Positions 12,657 through 22,235 of a DNA stretch of 64,000 bases are shown one piece after another. The DNA lies in NCBI RefSeq assembly GCF_020497125.1, contig NC_059073.1, positions 17,133,225 to 17,197,224 of the forward strand, in the 5' to 3' direction. Under the pieces are notes generated by a model that saw nothing but the letters and a program-made list of their open reading frames with translations, was not told the DNA's origin and searched no databases. The position numbers and the translations under genes were made by a program. How positions within the stretch are numbered: the first letter of the stretch is position 1; each line of letters begins with the position of its first letter. The stretch is from Mauremys mutica. Lineage: Eukaryota > Chordata > Testudines > Geoemydidae.

Positions 12657-13448
12657 CAGGGGTGAGCAAACTACGGCCTGCAGGCTGCATCTGGCCCATC
12701 TGACCTTTTAATCTGGCCCTCGAGCTCCCGCTGGGGAGCAGGGTTGGAAGCTTTCCCTGCTCCGGTGCTCCGGCCGGGGAGCGGGGTCAGGGGCTTGCCT
12801 TGCTCCACTCCACATGTGCAGCAGCTCTGTGAGGTTCCCAGAAGCAAGATCAGCCAGGGGGCTCTGCCCGCTGCCCCTGCCCCAAGCACTGGCTCTGCAG
12901 CTCCCATTGGCCGGGAATCACATCCAATGGGAGCTGTGGGGGTAGTGCCTGCAGACGGGGCAGTGCGCAGAGCGGCGTGGCCCTGGCTCCAGAGGGGGAC
13001 GGGCCGCTGTTCCCAGGACCCACTCCAGGTAAGCGCCACTGAGATCCTGCACCCTTGAGCCCCCACCCCCCCATGCCCCAACCCCCTGTCCCAGCCCTCA
13101 TCACCCTCCAAACCCTTTGATCCAAGCCCAGAGCACCCTCCTGCACCCCAAACCCCTCATCCCCAGCCCCATCCCAGAGTCTGCACCCCCAGCCAAAGCC
13201 TCACCCCCCCATGCATCCCTATCTCCTGCCCCAGCTGAGAGCCTCCTCCTGCCCTCCAAACCCTTCCATCCCAGCCTGGAGCACACTCCTGCACCCCAAA
13301 CCCCTCATACCCAGCCCCACCTCAGAGTCTGCACCCCCAGCCAGAGCCCTCACCTCCCTGTGCACCCCAATCCCCTGCCCCAGCCGGCCCTCCATACAAT
13401 TTCCATACTAAGATGTGACCCTCAGGCCAAAAAGTTTTCCCACCCCTG
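12657..13448 (+). mobile_element. GC-rich non-autonomous hAT-like element, ~790 bp
   Basis: The left end reads CAGGGGTGAGCAAACTACGG and the right end, on the opposite strand, reads CAGGGGTGGGAAAACTTTTT. These are hAT-type termini with partial inverted identity. The flanking octamers at 12649-12656 and 13449-13456 agree at only 5 of 8 positions, so the target duplication is eroded. The interior is C-rich with repeated phrases such as 'ccccaaacccctcatc', giving open but meaningless frames in several registers. A related, partial, oppositely oriented copy is at about 48170-48480. Confidence 0.78.
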
Positions 13449-13827
13449 CTCTGGGGTGCTCTAATGATTTTATGTGAAAGGTGTCCAGAAACTATTATGA
13501 TGGGATATAGTATAAAACGCAAATATAGAATAGATAGAAATAACTCATAAGAAAAGGGAACATGGCACAGAGCTGGAGATCACTAAAGAAGTCTGGGGAA
13601 ACTCCAGGGGATAACCAGCTATTGAAGAGGAAAAGAGAAGCAGCTGGGATTGCTTGATAAATTCAGAGAAAGTCTGGGAGACTCAGAGAGGGTTCCAAAC
13701 CTACCGATTTGGGATCTCAAGGTTTCCATCCAAAGCAGAAATAGAAGATAGGAGCTTGCTTGTGTCCAATTCAGTTTCACTTCTGAGTTTGTAATGGGTC
13801 CATAAAATAACATACTTAGTGCTTATG

Positions 13828-14299
13828 TAATTGGAGAAAGTCCAGAGAAGAGCAACACAAATGATTAAAGGTCTAGAAAACATGTCCTATGAGGGAAGAT
13901 TGAAAAAATTAGGTTTGTTTAGTCTGGAAAAGAGAAGACTGCGAAGGGACATGATAAGTTTTCAAATATATAAAATATATAAAAGGTTGTTACAAGGAAA
14001 AGGGAGAAAAAAAATTCTTGTTAACCTCTGAGGATAGGACAAGAAGCAATGGGCTTAAATTTCAGGAAGGGCAAATTAGGTTGGACATTAGGAAAAATTT
14101 CCTAACTGTCGGGGTGGTTAAGCACTGGAATAAATTGCCTGGAGAGGTTGTGGAATCTCCATCATTGGAGATTTTATAGAGCAGGTTAGACAAACATTTA
14201 TCAGGGATGGTCCAGATAATACTTAGTCCTTCCTTGAGTACCGGGGATTGGATTAGAACACTTCTTGAGGTCCCTTTCAGGCCTACGATTCTATGATTT
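13828..14299 (+). repeat. 5'-truncated CR1 LINE (C-terminal ORF2 and 3' UTR)
   Basis: The frame from 13831 encodes the typical CR1 end-of-ORF2 phrases ('[13 protein letters not shown]', '[20 protein letters not shown]'). It is followed by the CR1 3' UTR, ending 'ctttcaggcctacgattcta'. The copy is 5'-truncated and its coding part runs into stops after 14031. The same segment occurs in the CR1 at 54860-55360 and, inverted, at 41140-41710. Confidence 0.9.
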
Positions 14300-14490
14300 C
14301 ACCATTAAAAAGCACTGTCAATGAATAGGATCCTGAAGGCATTTGCCCATCTCTTCTTAGACTAATCTTGTTTATTTTGAAAATCCCACATGTATTGAAT
14401 GTACTATAGAAACGAGCCCTAAGATGACACTGAGTGTAACTTGGCTATTTTATTTTCCTTACTCCTTATGTAGGTGAGGCATGGACTAGT

Positions 14491-14735
14491 CTAGGGGTTG
14501 GCAACCTTTGGCACATGGCTCATCAGGGTAATCTGCTGGCAGGCTGCGAGACATTTTGTTTACATTGACCATCTGCAAGCACGACCCCCGCAGCTCCCAG
14601 TGGCTGGGAACAGCGAACTGCAGCCACTGGGAATGCAGGGGGCCATGCCTGTGGACTGTCAATGTAAACAAAATGTTTTGCAGCCCACCAATGGATTATC
14701 CTGATGGGCCATGTGCTGAAGGTTGCTGACCTCTG
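14491..14735 (+). mobile_element. Palindromic hAT MITE, ~245 bp
   Basis: The two ends are inverted copies over a long stretch: the left end has 'aggggttggcaacctttggc' and the right end read in reverse has 'agaggtcagcaaccttcagc', followed on both sides by 'acatggc(t/c)catcagg'. Flanks carry a near-perfect 8-bp duplication, GACTAGTC at 14484-14491 versus GACTAGAC at 14736-14743; the exact left boundary is uncertain by one base. There is no coding capacity. Confidence 0.85.
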
Positions 14736-15189
14736 GACTAGACAATAAAGCCCAGTGGCTAGAGAAAATAGCATATACATTCCTCTTATTTTTCCTTCTG
14801 GTTCAGAGAACTCAATTAAAATTTCACTCAACTACCTACCCACCTCTCTTTTCTGATGAGCATTTGAACTCTCCAGATACTTTCCACCCCCTTACCCAAC
14901 AACAGCAGCTATTCTACACAGTTTTGCTTGATTTTGTCACCAAGCCTGGTGACACACGGGGGTTTCAGTGGAGTTTATATTTGAGATTTTGTATAAATGT
15001 GGTGATCTACAAACTGATGCGGAAAAAAAAACCCCATGATTCTCCTTGAATCCTTATACATTCCTAGAAATAATCATAAGCTGGGACCCTGGCTAATGTT
15101 CTGAAATGGTCAGTGAAGCAGGTGTCATTCTCACAGCATTTGCCACTGTTCATTCTCCTTGCATGTTGTATCCCTTCCTTGCACCCATT

Positions 15190-15290
15190 GTCTGTCTAGA
15201 TTGTAAGCGCTTTGGGGAAGGCATTGGGCTTACTGCTCAATTACAGCCTCTAAGCACTACTGAATACAACTAATAAACAATCATTTCCTT
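15190..15290 (+). repeat. Ancient interspersed repeat tail, family C
   Basis: 'tctagattgtaagcgctttg' followed by 'gggaaggcattgg' and 'tactgaatacaactaataaa' is a widespread reptile and bird repeat tail. It also appears at 58900-59010 and, inverted, at 22125-22235 and 51750-51845. The class (LINE tail or SINE) is uncertain. Confidence 0.5.
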
Positions 15291-15309
15291 CTTTAAGGGA
15301 TTCAGAAAA

Positions 15310-15479
15310 GCTTTAAGAACATCAGAATGGCCATAGTGGGTCAGACCAATGGTCCATCTAGCTCAGTATTCTGTCTTCTGACAGTGGTTGGTGCCAGATG
15401 CATCAGAGGGAATGAAAAGAACGGCAATTTATCAAGTGATCCATCCCCTGTTGTCCAGTCCTAGCTTCTGGAAACTCTC
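15310..15479 (+). repeat. Interspersed repeat, family A, abutting Harbinger
   Basis: 'gtgggtcagaccaatggtcc', 'ctcagtattctgtcttctg' and 'agtgatccatcccctgttgt' match the copies at 192-360 and 46362-46600. The copy stops at the Harbinger insertion point and does not obviously resume after 20291, so it either ended there or is interrupted beyond recognition. Confidence 0.75.
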
Positions 15480-15482
15480 TTA
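15480..15482. repeat. Left TTA target-site duplication of Harbinger
   Basis: TTA directly precedes the GGCCTTG terminus and is matched by TTA at 20289-20291. Confidence 0.93.
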
Positions 15483-15498
15483 GGCCTTGTCTACACTA
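15483..15498 (+). repeat. Left terminal inverted repeat of Harbinger
   Basis: GGCCTTGTCTACACTA pairs with the right terminus at 15 of 16 positions. Subterminal TTCGAA-like motifs follow at about 15522, 15536, 15552 and 15583. Confidence 0.93.
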
Positions 15499-15860
15499 CA
15501 AGACTATTGCGAATCAACTTAGTTCGAATTTGTGGATTCGACCTTATGAAGTCGAATTTGTGTATCCATACTAAATACACTAATTCGAATTTCTGAGTCC
15601 ACATTCACGGGGCCAGCGTCGACTTTGGAAGCGGTGCACTGTGGGAAGCTATCCCACAGTTCCCGCACTCCCCGCTGCCCATTGGAATGCTGGGTAGAGC
15701 CCCCAATGCCTGCTGGGGGAAAAAATGTGTCGAGGGTGGTTTTGGGTAACTGTCATTATTGAACCGTCACTCCCGCCCTCTCTCCTTGAAAGCGCCGGCG
15801 GGAAATCTGTTCGCACCCTTCTCTGGTCGGTTACAGCTCGGACGCCACAGCACTGCGAGC

Positions 15861-17132
15861 ATGGAGCCCGCTGCGATCATCGCTGCACTTATGGCCGTTG
15901 TCAACTCCTCGCACCTTATCGTCCACCTCTTCCACAGTCAGCTGCTGAGAAATCGGGCGAGGAGGCTCCGGCAGCGCGGTGAGGAGAGTGGCGCAGACCT
16001 CTCACAAAGCAGGGTACGCCGCACAGTGGAGATCATGGTGGCAATGGGTCAAGTTCATGGTGTGGAACGGCGATTCTGGGCCCGGGAAACAAGCACGGAC
16101 TGGTGGGACCGCATAGTGCTGCAGGTCTGGGATGAATCACAATGGCTGCGAAACTTCAGGATGCGTAAGGGCACTTTCCTTGAATTCTGTGACTTGCTGG
16201 CCCCTGCCCTGAAGCGCCAGGACACACAGATGCGAGCAGCCCTGAGTGTGCAGAAGCGAGTGGCCATAGCCCTCTGGAAACTTGCAACGCCAGACAGCTA
16301 CCGGTCAGTAGCGAACCACTTTGGCGTGGGCAAATCTACCGTGGGGGTTGCTGTGATTGAAGTAGCCCACGCAATCGTTGAACAACTGCTCTCAAAGGTA
16401 GTGACTCTGGGAAACGTCCAGGTCGTCATAGATGGCTTCGCCGCGATAGGATTCCCAAACTGCGGTGGGGCTATAGATGGGACTCACATCCCTATCCTGG
16501 CACCAGCCCACCAGGCCAGCGAGTACATTAACCAAAAGGGCTACTTTTCTATGGTGCTGCAAGCACTGGTGGACCATAGGGGACGTTTTACCAACATCTT
16601 CGTCGGGTGGGCGGGCAAGGTTCATGACGTGCGTGTGTTCAGGAACTCTGGTCTGTTTAGACGCCTCCAGGCAGGAACTTTCTTCCCGGACCACAAAATA
16701 ACGGTTGGGGATGTGCAGATGCCTACAGTGATCCTCGGGGACCCAGCCTACCCGCTAATGCCCTGGCTCATGAAGCCCTATACAGGCACCTTGGACAGTG
16801 AGAAGGAACTCTTCAACTACCGGCTGAGCAAGTGCAGAATGGTGGTGGAGTGTGCTTTCGGACGTCTTAAGGGGAGGTGGCGGAGCTTACTGACTCGCTC
16901 GGACATCAGCGAAAAGAATATCCCCGTAGTTATTGCTGCTTGCTGTGTGCTCCACAATGTCTGTGAGAGCAAGGGCGAGACCTTTTTGGCTGGATGGGAG
17001 GTTGAGGCAAATCGCCTGGCTGCTGTTTACGCTCAGCCAGACACCCGTGCCGAAAGAATATCCCAGCGGGAAGCGCTGTGTATCCGGGAGGCTTTGAAAG
17101 CAAGTTTCCTCGGAGAGCAGGGTAATCTATGA
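15861..17132 (+). CDS. PIF/Harbinger DDE transposase (HARBI1-like)
   Basis: The 423-aa DDE-superfamily nuclease is expected to cut and reinsert the element in the nucleus, together with the Myb-like partner. The catalytic triad is visible: D206 in 'GGAIDGTHI', D294 in 'ILGDPAYPL' and E330 in 'VVECAFGRLKGRWR'. There are 35 residues between the second D and E, typical of Harbinger. 'GKVHDVRVFRNS' (about 252-263) and a GFPNC block before the first D are also family hallmarks. A helix-turn-helix-like 'SYRSVANHFGVGKSTV' lies near 146-161. I chose the ATG at 15861 because it has A at -3 and G at +4. The frame is open upstream only to a TTG at 15759. There are no internal stops, and length matches intact family members. 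A poly(A) signal lies at 17277-17282. Confidence 0.95.
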   Translation: MEPAAIIAALMAVVNSSHLIVHLFHSQLLRNRARRLRQRGEESGADLSQSRVRRTVEIMVAMGQVHGVERRFWARETSTDWWDRIVLQVWDESQWLRNFRMRKGTFLEFCDLLAPALKRQDTQMRAALSVQKRVAIALWKLATPDSYRSVANHFGVGKSTVGVAVIEVAHAIVEQLLSKVVTLGNVQVVIDGFAAIGFPNCGGAIDGTHIPILAPAHQASEYINQKGYFSMVLQALVDHRGRFTNIFVGWAGKVHDVRVFRNSGLFRRLQAGTFFPDHKITVGDVQMPTVILGDPAYPLMPWLMKPYTGTLDSEKELFNYRLSKCRMVVECAFGRLKGRWRSLLTRSDISEKNIPVVIAACCVLHNVCESKGETFLAGWEVEANRLAAVYAQPDTRAERISQREALCIREALKASFLGEQGNL

Positions 17133-17276
17133 CTCTCCACTTGATTTTAAGAGAAGCTGATCCTGGGCCTGTGTCTCTATGTGTTGAGTGAGATCTGCGG
17201 TTACATACCCCGTTCTCCAAGTTTCCCCCACTTCCAAAACACGTTTTAAAACAAATTAAACGGAACAGTTATTGTT

Positions 17277-17282
17277 AATAAA
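17277..17282 (+). promoter_or_regulatory. Candidate poly(A) signal of the transposase gene
   Basis: AATAAA lies 145 bp after the transposase stop codon and is followed by a T-rich stretch and GT-rich DNA. It is the first AATAAA downstream, so it probably ends the transcript. Confidence 0.65.
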
Positions 17283-17925
17283 TCTTTCTTTTACTTTGCA
17301 TTTCTGTTCAGGGTTTGAAACATGGACGCATACTGTGCTGGGTACGGTGTGCACTGATGTACAGACCGCTTGTACAATACAGGACGGACAGCCTCCTGCT
17401 CCTACATAGGTCTCTGGGGTGGGGGACGGTTTCAAGTGGTTGTGCATGTAGGGGTGGGTTTGCAGGAAGGGGCGAGTGGTGCCGTCTTTGGATAGGGATT
17501 TGGATGCAGGCTCTGGGCTGTGGGTTTGGGCGTAGGAAGGGGTGAGGGGTGTGGGGGAAGGGTGAGTATCTGTCCGTGGATGAGGGCTCTTGTTGGGGCT
17601 CAGGGCAGCGGAGAGGATCGCGCCTACGGTGGAAGTGCATGGTAAGGGCAGCATGCCTTAACATTAGGGGGTGGCAGGCGCTAGGACCGTGGACAAGCGT
17701 ACCCATCACAGAATGACCCGGGGCAGCATACACCACACAGAGTGACCCTGGTGACTACTGACTGCAGTCTGTGTGTGCCCTGCAGTTGATCCTGCCCCCG
17801 ATAGTCTGTACCCTGCTAAAGTAGGCTATCCCGTGCAATTATAAATCCCCTGCCCCCCCCCCCCTACATACACAGTCTTCTGACACGAAAGACGTGACGG
17901 AAAGAGTGAACAACAGCAAACAGCT
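17283..17925. other. Harbinger spacer between the convergent genes
   Basis: This GT/GC-rich spacer separates the two poly(A) signals. It contains a C12 run at 17853-17864. Minus-strand frames at 17256-17654 and 17308-17736 overlap in different registers and show no domain, so I regard them as low-complexity chance frames. Confidence 0.6.
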
Positions 17926-17931
17926 TTTATT
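17926..17931 (-). promoter_or_regulatory. Candidate poly(A) signal of the Myb-like gene
   Basis: TTTATT on the + strand is AATAAA on the minus strand, about 104 bp beyond the stop codon of the Myb-like gene. This supports a tail-to-tail layout with separate ends for the two transcripts. Confidence 0.6.
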
Positions 17932-18034
17932 AATCTACTACATAGTGGGGTGATGAAACTTGGATTTGGGACTGGGTGATCCCCTGTAAGGGAAGCGCTT
18001 CTACACAGTTATAGCGTCAGAGGTGTGTGGTACA

Positions 18035-18471
18035 TTAGCGCTCAGCTGTGGTGCAGTGACAGTTCTCACGGCCCCTACCGCCCCTCCATCTTGTAATTTT
18101 CGGTGAGGGGGGGACAGGACTTCTTGGCGTTGGAGGGTGGTTGCAGATACAGTGCAGGGGGGCTCTCTCCTCCTGCCTGCGGTCCTGCAGAACATCAACA
18201 AGGCGCCGGAGCGTGTCCGTTTGCTCCCTCATTAGCCCAAGCAGCGTTTGAGTCGCCTGCTGGTCTTCCTGCCTCCACCTGTCCTCCCGTTCGCTGTGTG
18301 AGCGCTGTTGCTGAGAGAGGGTCTCCCTCCACTGGCTCTGCTGGGCCGCCTCGGCTCTGGAGCAGGCCATCAGTTCCGCGAACATCTCGTCCCGAGTCTT
18401 TTTCTTTCGCCGCCTAATCTGAGCCAGCCTCTGCGAGGGGGATGCCGGGGCAGTCCGGGAAAGAGCAGAAG
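18035..18471 (-). CDS. Harbinger Myb/SANT-like DNA-binding protein, exon 2
   Basis: This exon codes residues 193-337 of the second Harbinger protein. It begins just after an acceptor (tttcccatcacacag on the minus strand) and ends at TAA (18035-18037). The encoded part opens with a Ser/Pro-rich linker, then a basic RRRKKKTRDEMFAEL block (about 212-226) that could be a nuclear localisation signal. A long charged Q/E/R-rich helix follows (about 226-285, 'REDRWRQEDQQATQTLLG'), probably a coiled coil for dimerisation or transposase contact. A Pro/Arg-rich tail ends the protein. This C-terminal design is typical of turtle Harbinger Myb-like proteins as I know them. Splicing is inferred from sequence. 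Confidence 0.85.
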
Positions 18472-19329
18472 CTGTGTGATGGGAAACAGTAAGTGATTTC
18501 CTTGAACAGATACATGTTTGCGAACAGTGAACACAGTCTAGTCAGTTTCTCTGAACAAGACCATACAGGGCACCAAGTTCCACGAGATCTCAGGACAAGT
18601 TCGAGATTTCGGAATACGCTCTCATTGGCGGCGCCATTGCACAGGAGAGCAGACAAGTGGGGAGAGACAGCTGAATCCGTCTTGCAGACAGTCCTGGTAA
18701 GCCTTAAAGTAGATCATGCTTATCAGTTAGTGGATAGCTGTGCTCTCCTGCTAAAGGCAATCTGGAAAGCAGAAAGGCTGAGCCTTTTCCAGCCCCTCCC
18801 GCCAGTGCATGGGAAAGATCAATGTATGCTTGTTCTCTGTGGCCTCCAGCACGTGGCTGTTAAGCGAGGGTCGTTGTTATGCAACCTAATTTTAAACCAT
18901 TAACAATAGTAACAATACACTAATTGCCCTACTTAGATGCAGCCTGTCCAGAACGACATCACCCTGAGGCGGGTCACTCGGAGTCAGAGAGAGCGGATGC
19001 TAAGGGAAGACCTGCACAGACCAGGACCATATGCAGCAATGCTGGTGGAGGCGATGATCCCTCTCTACATTAGGATGTCCTGGCGCAGAAGAGTGTGCTT
19101 CCATGGAGCACCCAATAAGGCACCTCTCCCCAGGAACCTCCTGCGGAGGCTTTTTGAGCAGCTCTCTGAGAGCTTTGTTGAACTGTCCCAAGAGGATTAT
19201 TGTTCAATCCCTATATGTGTGGACCTACTATTTATATAGTTTGACATTTAAATTTTTTTATATAGTATTTCTATTTTTTTCTATACCGTTTTTTAAAAAA
19301 ATAAATGTTTCCGTGTTTATAGCACTTAC
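18472..19329 (-). other. Intron of the Harbinger Myb-like gene
   Basis: On the minus strand the intron starts GTAAGT (19329-19324), a near-consensus donor, and ends CACACAG (to 18472). It is a phase-1 intron: exon 1 leaves one base and exon 2 supplies two, giving an Ala codon and an open joined frame of 1,014 nt (338 codons with stop). Without splicing, exon 1 would read into a stop at 19271. The 858-bp intron also contains an unexplained + strand frame at 18937-19239. Confidence 0.85.
18937..19239 (+). CDS. Unrecognised 100-aa open frame antisense inside the Myb-gene intron
   Basis: I do not recognise this protein. It has a protein-like composition: basic N-terminal segment (TLRRVTRSQRERMLRED), hydrophobic middle (AAMLVEAMIPLYIRM), and an amphipathic helix-like stretch (LLRRLFEQLSESFVELSQ). 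The ATG follows 'ttgccctacttag', which could serve as a 3' splice acceptor. It lies on the + strand within the 858-bp intron of the minus-strand Myb-like gene. It could be an extra exon or accessory frame of this Harbinger lineage, or simply chance. Confidence that it is coding is low. Confidence 0.25.
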   Translation: MQPVQNDITLRRVTRSQRERMLREDLHRPGPYAAMLVEAMIPLYIRMSWRRRVCFHGAPNKAPLPRNLLRRLFEQLSESFVELSQEDYCSIPICVDLLFI

Positions 19330-19906
19330 CGCCTGATCCTTCCCCTGATTCTGAGTCCGGGTTAACGGGCGGGGACGGTTGGTAGGGGATCTCTGTGAGG
19401 GTGATGAAGAGATCCTGGCTGTCAGGGCAAGCGGTATTGTGTTCGCTGTTGCCTGCGCCGTCCTCCACAAACCCTTCCTCATCTTCCCCATCGGCGAACA
19501 TCGCCGAGGAACTGTCCAGGTACACTATGCCATCCTCAGAGTCCACGGTCACTGGTGGGGCAGTGGTGGCAGACCCACCGAGAATGGCATGCAGTGCCTC
19601 GTAGAAGCGGCATGTCTGGGGCTGTGCTCCGGAGCGTCCGTTTGCCGCTCTGACTTTTTGGTAACCTTGTCTCAGGTCCTTGACTTTCACGCGGCACTGC
19701 ATCGCATCCCGGCTGTATCCTTTGTCTATCATGGCTTTGGAGACCTTCTCGAAGGTCTTTGCATTCCGCTTGTTGGAGCGCAGCTCCGAGAGCACAGACT
19801 CCTCGCCCCACACAGCGATCAGATCCATGACTTCCCAGTCAGTCCATGCTGGGGACCTCTTTCTATTCTTGGATTGCCCGGACTCCTCTGCTGGAGAGCT
19901 CTGCAT
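19330..19906 (-). CDS. Harbinger Myb/SANT-like DNA-binding protein, exon 1
   Basis: Exon 1 codes residues 1-192. A trihelix Myb/SANT-like domain spans about 19-109, with spaced tryptophans W21, W24 and W33 ('SPAWTDWEVMDLIAVWGEES'), the 'CRVKVKDLRQGYQKVR' helix and 'CRFYEALHAILGG'. A long acidic region follows (about 122-180). In Harbinger elements this protein binds the transposon ends and helps carry the transposase into the nucleus; that role is from family knowledge. The ATG at 19906 has A at -3; the frame extends further only through a TTG at 19942. The exon ends at a GTAAGT donor. The TTCGAA-like motifs at both ends of the element are plausible binding sites. Confidence 0.9.
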
Positions 19907-20270
19907 TGTTGCAGGTGCTGCGGAGCTCGCCCCGATGTCCAACCAGATTCAAAGTGCCCAGACAGGAAAAGGAATTCAAATTTTCCCGGGTCGTTTCCTG
20001 TGTGGCTGGTCAGAGCATCCAAGCTCGGACTGCTGTCCAGAGCGTCAACAGAGTGGTGCAGTGTGGGATAGCTCCCGGAGCTACTAAGTTCGATTAGCAT
20101 CCACACCTAGCCTAATTCGAGCTAGCCATGTCGAATTTAGCGCTACTCCACCTGTTGGGGTGGAGTACCAAATTCGAACTAAAGAGCCCTCTAGTTCGAA
20201 TTAAATGGCTTCCTGGTGTGGACGGTTGAGCGGTTAGTTCGAATTAACGCTGCTAAATTCGACTTAAAGT

Positions 20271-20291
20271 CCTAGTGTAGACCAGGCCTTA
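20271..20291 (-). repeat. Right terminal inverted repeat of Harbinger and TTA duplication
   Basis: Read on the minus strand this end gives GGCCTGGTCTACACTAGG, matching the left end. TTA at 20289-20291 is the second target copy. TTCGAA-like motifs precede it at about 20114, 20131, 20172, 20194, 20237 and 20257. Confidence 0.93.
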
Positions 20292-22124
20292 GAGTACTGG
20301 TTACATGCAGTCAAGGGTTGCTCTTCAAGACTCTTCATCTGCCTTCTCATACATGTCTTTTGGTGAAGAGCTCTCAGGCTGCTTCTGGGGGGTCTTGTCT
20401 CCTTTGTCCTCGTATATGGTCCTCGAAAAATTTGAAAAGTGTCTGAACTTTGAAGGCTTTTCCTCACTATAAAATAACCTTGAGTCAAAACATGACCTTG
20501 AGATGTCGTGTCCAGTAATAGGACTCTGACTATGACCGTGCAGTCAGTGTACACAGAGAGAAATCATGTTCAATATCATGTCATCTGGTCACAGATAAAC
20601 CCTTGTCCCAGTAGAGTATATCATCTGGCATGACTTGTCCCTGTCCACACTTACTGCAAAATCATGGGCAATATCGTATTGGTGAACACGATTCCTCAAG
20701 CTCATGTTCTAACTCAGCATAACTTTCTAATGAAATAAAGTTCTTAGATGCTTTTTCAGACACAACCCATAGACCTAGTCTTGCCAAGGTCCAACCATTG
20801 CAATCAGATTGTGACTCCAAGTTCACATATACTGGGGTTCATACTGGGCCTTGTCCTTCTATGGATATGAATTGGAGTTTAGCTTCCGTAAGAGTAGGAA
20901 CAGGTCCTGAAAATAAGAACATTCAAAACATTAATTCAATGAAATTTAGCTGATAACAGTAAAAGCGTAAGTTATAGACTTTGGGGCTTCAATGGTGCTG
21001 AGCCAGGAATGAATTTGACCCACTTACTTTAACTTAGGCCCCAACTCAGGCAGCATCTCTAGTGAGGAAAGCACTTTAGTACGTGCTTAATTCTAAACCT
21101 GGGCTTAAATCCCATTGAAGTCAAGCACTTGTCTAAGTAGTTCCCTGAATAAGGGCTGTAATTTTTGTATTTTTGAATTGTATCAGCCTGAATACTAGAT
21201 CAAAATGCATGGTCACTTTTGGAAGAAAATTGTACTTCTGTTAGCTGTCATCAATGTCTTCAAACTGTGTCTCTACTGAGATCTCTCTGCTATGATGTAT
21301 TAGTCAGATGTGGAAAAAGGTGGATGAAAAACTGCCTCCCCAGTTCTTTCATGGCTTTGAAATTCTAGTTTATTTTTTCCCCATTTTTCTCATACTTGGT
21401 GATAATCATTATCTTCTTTTTCCTACATCTTGCTAACAGAATGGCACCATTAACAGCTGACCAAGTTTTCTGCCACCTATTATTCCTCTGCTCTCTTTAA
21501 GGAACAACTTTGATTTAAAAATTCAAAGTGACGATCTCCTTCTATGGCTCTGTGGGGCTCACAGCTACAAACATTGAGATTCCACTTTGCTTTTTTCCCT
21601 CTAATCTTGACAAAATACAGCTTATTTAGATCATTGTAGCATTTGTTCCATTTTTCTCTTGTTGAGAATGCATATTGAAAATGATGCTGTGTTCCAATAA
21701 ATTCACTGTACCATACTATATAATGCCACATGACTACTACACCAATTGCTGTCTATTAATCTAGGGTTTTATAAGGTTGTCCATCACTGTGGTATCTGTG
21801 CATCTTCAATATCTTCTCAAAATCTCTGTCTGTTGCAGCTCTGCTGGCAGGAGCAAACTTAAAGTTATTGGTGGGATTTTTTTTTTTTGTAAATAAATAT
21901 AAAGTGTGAGGCTGCTAATGTGTTTGACAGGGTTACTGTTGAAAACAAAAATCAAATGTGTTAGTTCCACATTTAGTTTTGAATGTGAAGAGGGTGTCAG
22001 TTATTCTTATTACATTTGGCAAGGGGTTCTGTAGTCTTGGAGAAGCATTTGGCTCAGCCTATGGTTCTGAGTCGTCTCCCATTTGGCAACAGCCCTGTTT
22101 CTCCCATTATTATAGTATTAGAGA
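20292..22124. other. Unassigned AT-rich stretch
   Basis: No gene or clear repeat is recognised. Short frames such as 20264-20554 on the minus strand run into the Harbinger end and are artefacts. Confidence 0.4.
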
Positions 22125-22235
22125 AGCACTTACAGGCCCCACTGAGGTTAGGGTCCATTGTGTTAGGCTCATGCATAGTAAGAGGCAGACCCTGACCCCA
22201 AAAGCTTACAGTCTATTTAGACAAGACAACACAGA
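22125..22235 (-). repeat. Ancient interspersed repeat tail, family C (minus)
   Basis: 'taagaggcagaccctgaccc' and 'caaaagcttacagtctattt' are the reverse of the 'agattgtaagctctttgggg' type tail seen at 15190-15290. Confidence 0.5.

Larger units (their letters stand above)
15483..20288 (+). mobile_element. Complete PIF/Harbinger DNA transposon, 4,806 bp
   Basis: The element is bounded by a TTA target duplication at 15480-15482 and 20289-20291, the 3-bp TWA target typical of PIF/Harbinger. Ends are inverted: GGCCTTGTCTACACTA at the left and GGCCTGGTCTACACTA at the right. It carries the two genes that define the superfamily: a DDE transposase (+, 15861-17132) and a Myb/SANT-like DNA-binding protein (-, 19906-18035, spliced). 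They are convergent, with a poly(A) signal behind each gene. Both ends hold several TTCGAA-like motifs. The interior is CpG-rich compared with its AT-rich surroundings. Both genes are uninterrupted, so this looks like a young, possibly autonomous copy. Confidence 0.96.

Noticed and set aside
12671..13464. Several 100-146 aa frames on both strands
   Set aside because: They lie inside a C-rich hAT-like element with internal repeats; open in many registers because of composition.
15759..15860. N-terminal extension of the transposase frame to 457 aa
   Set aside because: The upstream start is a TTG, not ATG. The first in-frame ATG (15861) has a strong Kozak context and gives a family-typical N-terminus.
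17256..17736. Proline/histidine-rich minus-strand frames in the Harbinger spacer
   Set aside because: Two overlapping registers of GT-rich low-complexity DNA between two poly(A) signals; no recognisable domain.
19907..19942. Upstream start of the Myb-like protein at 19942
   Set aside because: It is a TTG codon on the minus strand; the ATG at 19906 is the first proper start.
19379..20087. Long + strand frames (230 and 135 aa) over the Myb-like exon 1
   Set aside because: They are antisense shadows of exon 1 and show no domain; the minus-strand frame has clear family motifs and splice signals.
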